Positions 6,891 to 8,199 of a stretch of DNA of 8,199 nucleotides are shown here, one piece after another. Origin of the DNA: Paracoccaceae bacterium (GTDB lineage: Bacteria > Pseudomonadota > Alphaproteobacteria > Rhodobacterales > Rhodobacteraceae); assembly GCA_013214715.1 (NCBI GenBank), contig JABSSB010000007.1, positions 13,958-22,156 on the forward strand. Reading direction: 5' to 3'. The first letter of the stretch is position 1. Each line of letters starts with the position of its first letter. The notes below the pieces were generated by a model. That model saw only the letters and a list, made by a program, of their open reading frames with translations. It searched no databases and was not told the DNA's origin. The position numbers and the translations under genes were made by a program.

Positions 6891-7997
6891 TTATTGCGAC
6901 AGCAGCATCTTGTTGTGCTCGTTGAGCGCATTCGACACGATCGCATACCATTCCCCGGTCTCGCGCATCTCGTTCAGGCCGCGATTCAGCATGGTGATGA
7001 ACTCGCGCGCATTGGGGTTTGACCTGTGCGCCATGAAGGACAGCGACAGCACCTTTGCCAGCGAAGGGATTTCGACCACTTCAGCCGATACGCCCAGCTT
7101 GGTGATCGCGTCGGTCCCCGACTGCAGCTCCATATTGGTGATATCGGCATTGCCGAACAGAACCGCCTCGATGCATTCCTCGGGCAGGGTGGGGTTGATA
7201 TAGGTGATATCAGGCGGTGCGAGCCCTTCTTCTTCCAGGTCGTTGGTGGAATAGCCTTCCATCCGGCAGACCCGGGCGCCCTTGAGCTGGTCGAAGCTGG
7301 TGATGTTTGCATATTCCGATCCGGCCCGCGTGAAATAGGCCTGCACCGGTTCATAGACGGGCACGGATGCAAGGAAGTTGTCACAACGATCCCGCATCGG
7401 GCCCGACAACATATCGTATTTGTCGCAGTCCGGTGTGAACCAGGCCATGGTGACGTCAAATGCGCCGGTGGGCAGCAACGTTTCCAGATGCGATCCCCAG
7501 TCATTCACATAATGCAGGGAATAGGGTCGGGTGTTGCCACCCCGCTCCATGGCCGTGCGGGCCAGGATCGGAACAAATCCCCCACCATCGAGGCTTTCAT
7601 CCGAAAACGGTGCCCAGTTCGATCCCGACACCATGCGGATCGGCGGCTTGTAGCCCGTGCTGTCGGACCGGCGCGCCTGGTTGATCACACGCTGTTGCTG
7701 AATGATCTGGTCAAGTGATTGGCCATCATTGAGCGCGCCGTCTTCACAGGGAAGGGTCAGCAGACTGCCGACCTGCAAGTTGTTCGGGCTTGGCCCGACG
7801 GTGTTGCGGTTGGCATTGAAGATCAGCTGATAGTCATAGGTGCCATAGGCCGCAAAGGCGATCGTTCCCAGGCTGTCCCCTGGCTGAACCTCATAGGTCG
7901 TACAGGCTTCCTGTGCAGTTGCCGCAACCGGTGTCCAGATCGCGGCGGCGACTGTTGCCGCGAGTGCCGTTTTGGCGCAGCGCGTGAGTGTCAGCAT
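6891..7997 (-). CDS. LysM domain-solute-binding domain fusion protein, copy B
   Basis: This 368-residue paralogue of copy A has the same layout: signal peptide (1-28, ending VAATA), LysM domain (about 32-84), a charged glutamine-rich linker (about 88-117) and a family-3 type solute-binding domain (about 120-355). In the LysM segment starting at ACTTYEVQ, 44 of 54 residues match copy A by eye. The six mature cysteines are at 32, 84, 191, 205, 244 and 275. The modified binding turn (C244-R-M-E-G-Y) and the Glu at the usual Asp position (E290) are also conserved, and both proteins end in LLSQ. It differs from A mainly in the linker and in surface residues of the binding domain. AGGGAGA at 8007-8013 precedes the start at a suitable distance. 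A partial third paralogue lies 79 bases upstream, so an operon running third copy-B-A is likely. Ligand and partners are unknown. Confidence 0.9.
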   Translation of the reverse strand: MLTLTRCAKTALAATVAAAIWTPVAATAQEACTTYEVQPGDSLGTIAFAAYGTYDYQLIFNANRNTVGPSPNNLQVGSLLTLPCEDGALNDGQSLDQIIQQQRVINQARRSDSTGYKPPIRMVSGSNWAPFSDESLDGGGFVPILARTAMERGGNTRPYSLHYVNDWGSHLETLLPTGAFDVTMAWFTPDCDKYDMLSGPMRDRCDNFLASVPVYEPVQAYFTRAGSEYANITSFDQLKGARVCRMEGYSTNDLEEEGLAPPDITYINPTLPEECIEAVLFGNADITNMELQSGTDAITKLGVSAEVVEIPSLAKVLSLSFMAHRSNPNAREFITMLNRGLNEMRETGEWYAIVSNALNEHNKMLLSQ

Positions 7998-8076
7998 CTT
8001 GTAGTTTCTCCCTGTTGTTGTTTTCCGCCTTTGATCGGTGGCGGTTCTTTATTGGGGGCCTCGTGGCGCTGGCGGT

Positions 8077-8199
8077 TCAGGATTCGGCTTCAGCTTGCTC
8101 CATCAGCGCGCGTGAGGTGATGGCATACCATTCGCCGCTGTCGCGCATGATCTGCAGGCCGGTGTTGAGCATGTCGAGGAACTCGTCGCCATTTTCATT
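8077..8199 (-). CDS. Third LysM/solute-binding paralogue, C-terminal fragment at window edge
   Basis: On the minus strand an open frame enters from the right edge and ends at TGA 8077-8079, giving 40 residues that include DEFLDMLNTGLQIMR and SGEWYAITSRALMEQ. Against copy B (NPNAREF... region), 21 of 35 aligned residues match by eye, including the M-L-N, G-L, M-R, G-E-W-Y-A-I and A-L positions. The reading frame runs in phase to base 8199, so this is a genuine gene cut by the window, not a remnant. The C-terminus (QAEAES) differs from the LLSQ ending of copies A and B, so this copy is the more diverged. Whether it carries a LysM domain cannot be seen. Confidence 0.85.
   Translation of the reverse strand, partial: NENGDEFLDMLNTGLQIMRDSGEWYAITSRALMEQAEAES

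Larger units (their letters stand above)
5613..8199 (-). repeat. Tandem array of three paralogous genes
   Basis: Copies A (5613-6710) and B (6891-7997) and the edge fragment (8077 onward) are head-to-tail paralogues. A and B share near-identical DNA in places: an exact 30-base match at 6543-6572 and 7827-7856 inside the LysM domain, and an identical start of the 3' end at 5613-5632 and 6891-6910. This points to gene duplication with strong selection or local gene conversion. Confidence 0.8.

Noticed and set aside
7026..7718. 230-codon open frame on the plus strand opposite copy B
   Set aside because: A similar antisense frame (5616-5909) occurs opposite copy A, as expected from the shared sequence of the paralogues. 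Composition is that of a shadow frame.
8039..8078. TGGCGGTTC occurring twice (8039-8047 and 8070-8078) upstream of copy B
   Set aside because: Two 9-base matches in GC-rich DNA, one overlapping the stop of the third paralogue, are too weak to call an operator without conservation data.
1..8199. CRISPR arrays, transposons, prophage or tRNA-associated integration signs
   Set aside because: No short regularly spaced repeats, transposase or integrase frames, tRNA-like sequence or terminal inverted repeats were seen.

Overview
The window looks like chromosomal DNA of an alphaproteobacterium, most likely a Rhodobacterales/Roseobacter-type organism. The evidence is the high-GC coding bias, the compact genes with overlapping starts and stops, the short alphaproteobacterial form of OpgH, and the protein styles seen. 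This placement is inference. No rRNA, tRNA, CRISPR array, insertion sequence, integrase or phage gene was found. Nearly every base is coding and the largest gene-free stretch is about 180 bases.

Left block (1-4183, + strand) is an osmoregulated periplasmic glucan (OPG) operon in the order opgC-opgG-opgH. The opgC-like gene is cut by the left edge. The opgC/opgG junction is a 4-base ATGA overlap and the opgG/opgH junction overlaps by 13 bases, so the three genes are probably translationally coupled. OpgH is the inner-membrane glucosyltransferase that builds and exports the beta-1,2-linked backbone, the OpgG-family protein handles the glucan in the periplasm, and OpgC is the membrane acyltransferase that decorates it with succinyl groups.

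Middle block (4186-5480, - strand) converges on opgH with only two bases between the stops. It holds a two-gene unit: a rhodanese-domain protein with an N-terminal export or anchor segment, then a secreted alpha/beta-hydrolase of the PHB-depolymerase/feruloyl-esterase type, joined by an ATGA overlap.

Right block (5613-8199, - strand) is a tandem array of at least three related genes. Two are complete and the third is cut by the right edge. Each complete copy encodes a signal peptide, a LysM domain and a family-3-type periplasmic solute-binding domain. A canonical intrinsic terminator closes the array at 5557-5584, and a perfect 14-bp stem-loop sits between the two complete copies. No permease or ATPase gene is visible, so the array may not be an ordinary ABC-uptake locus. 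It is the least explained part of the window.

Taken together, every gene acts in or on the cell envelope or periplasm: glucan synthesis, secreted ester hydrolysis, sulfur/thiol chemistry and wall-linked ligand binding. A functional link between the blocks is only an inference from proximity.
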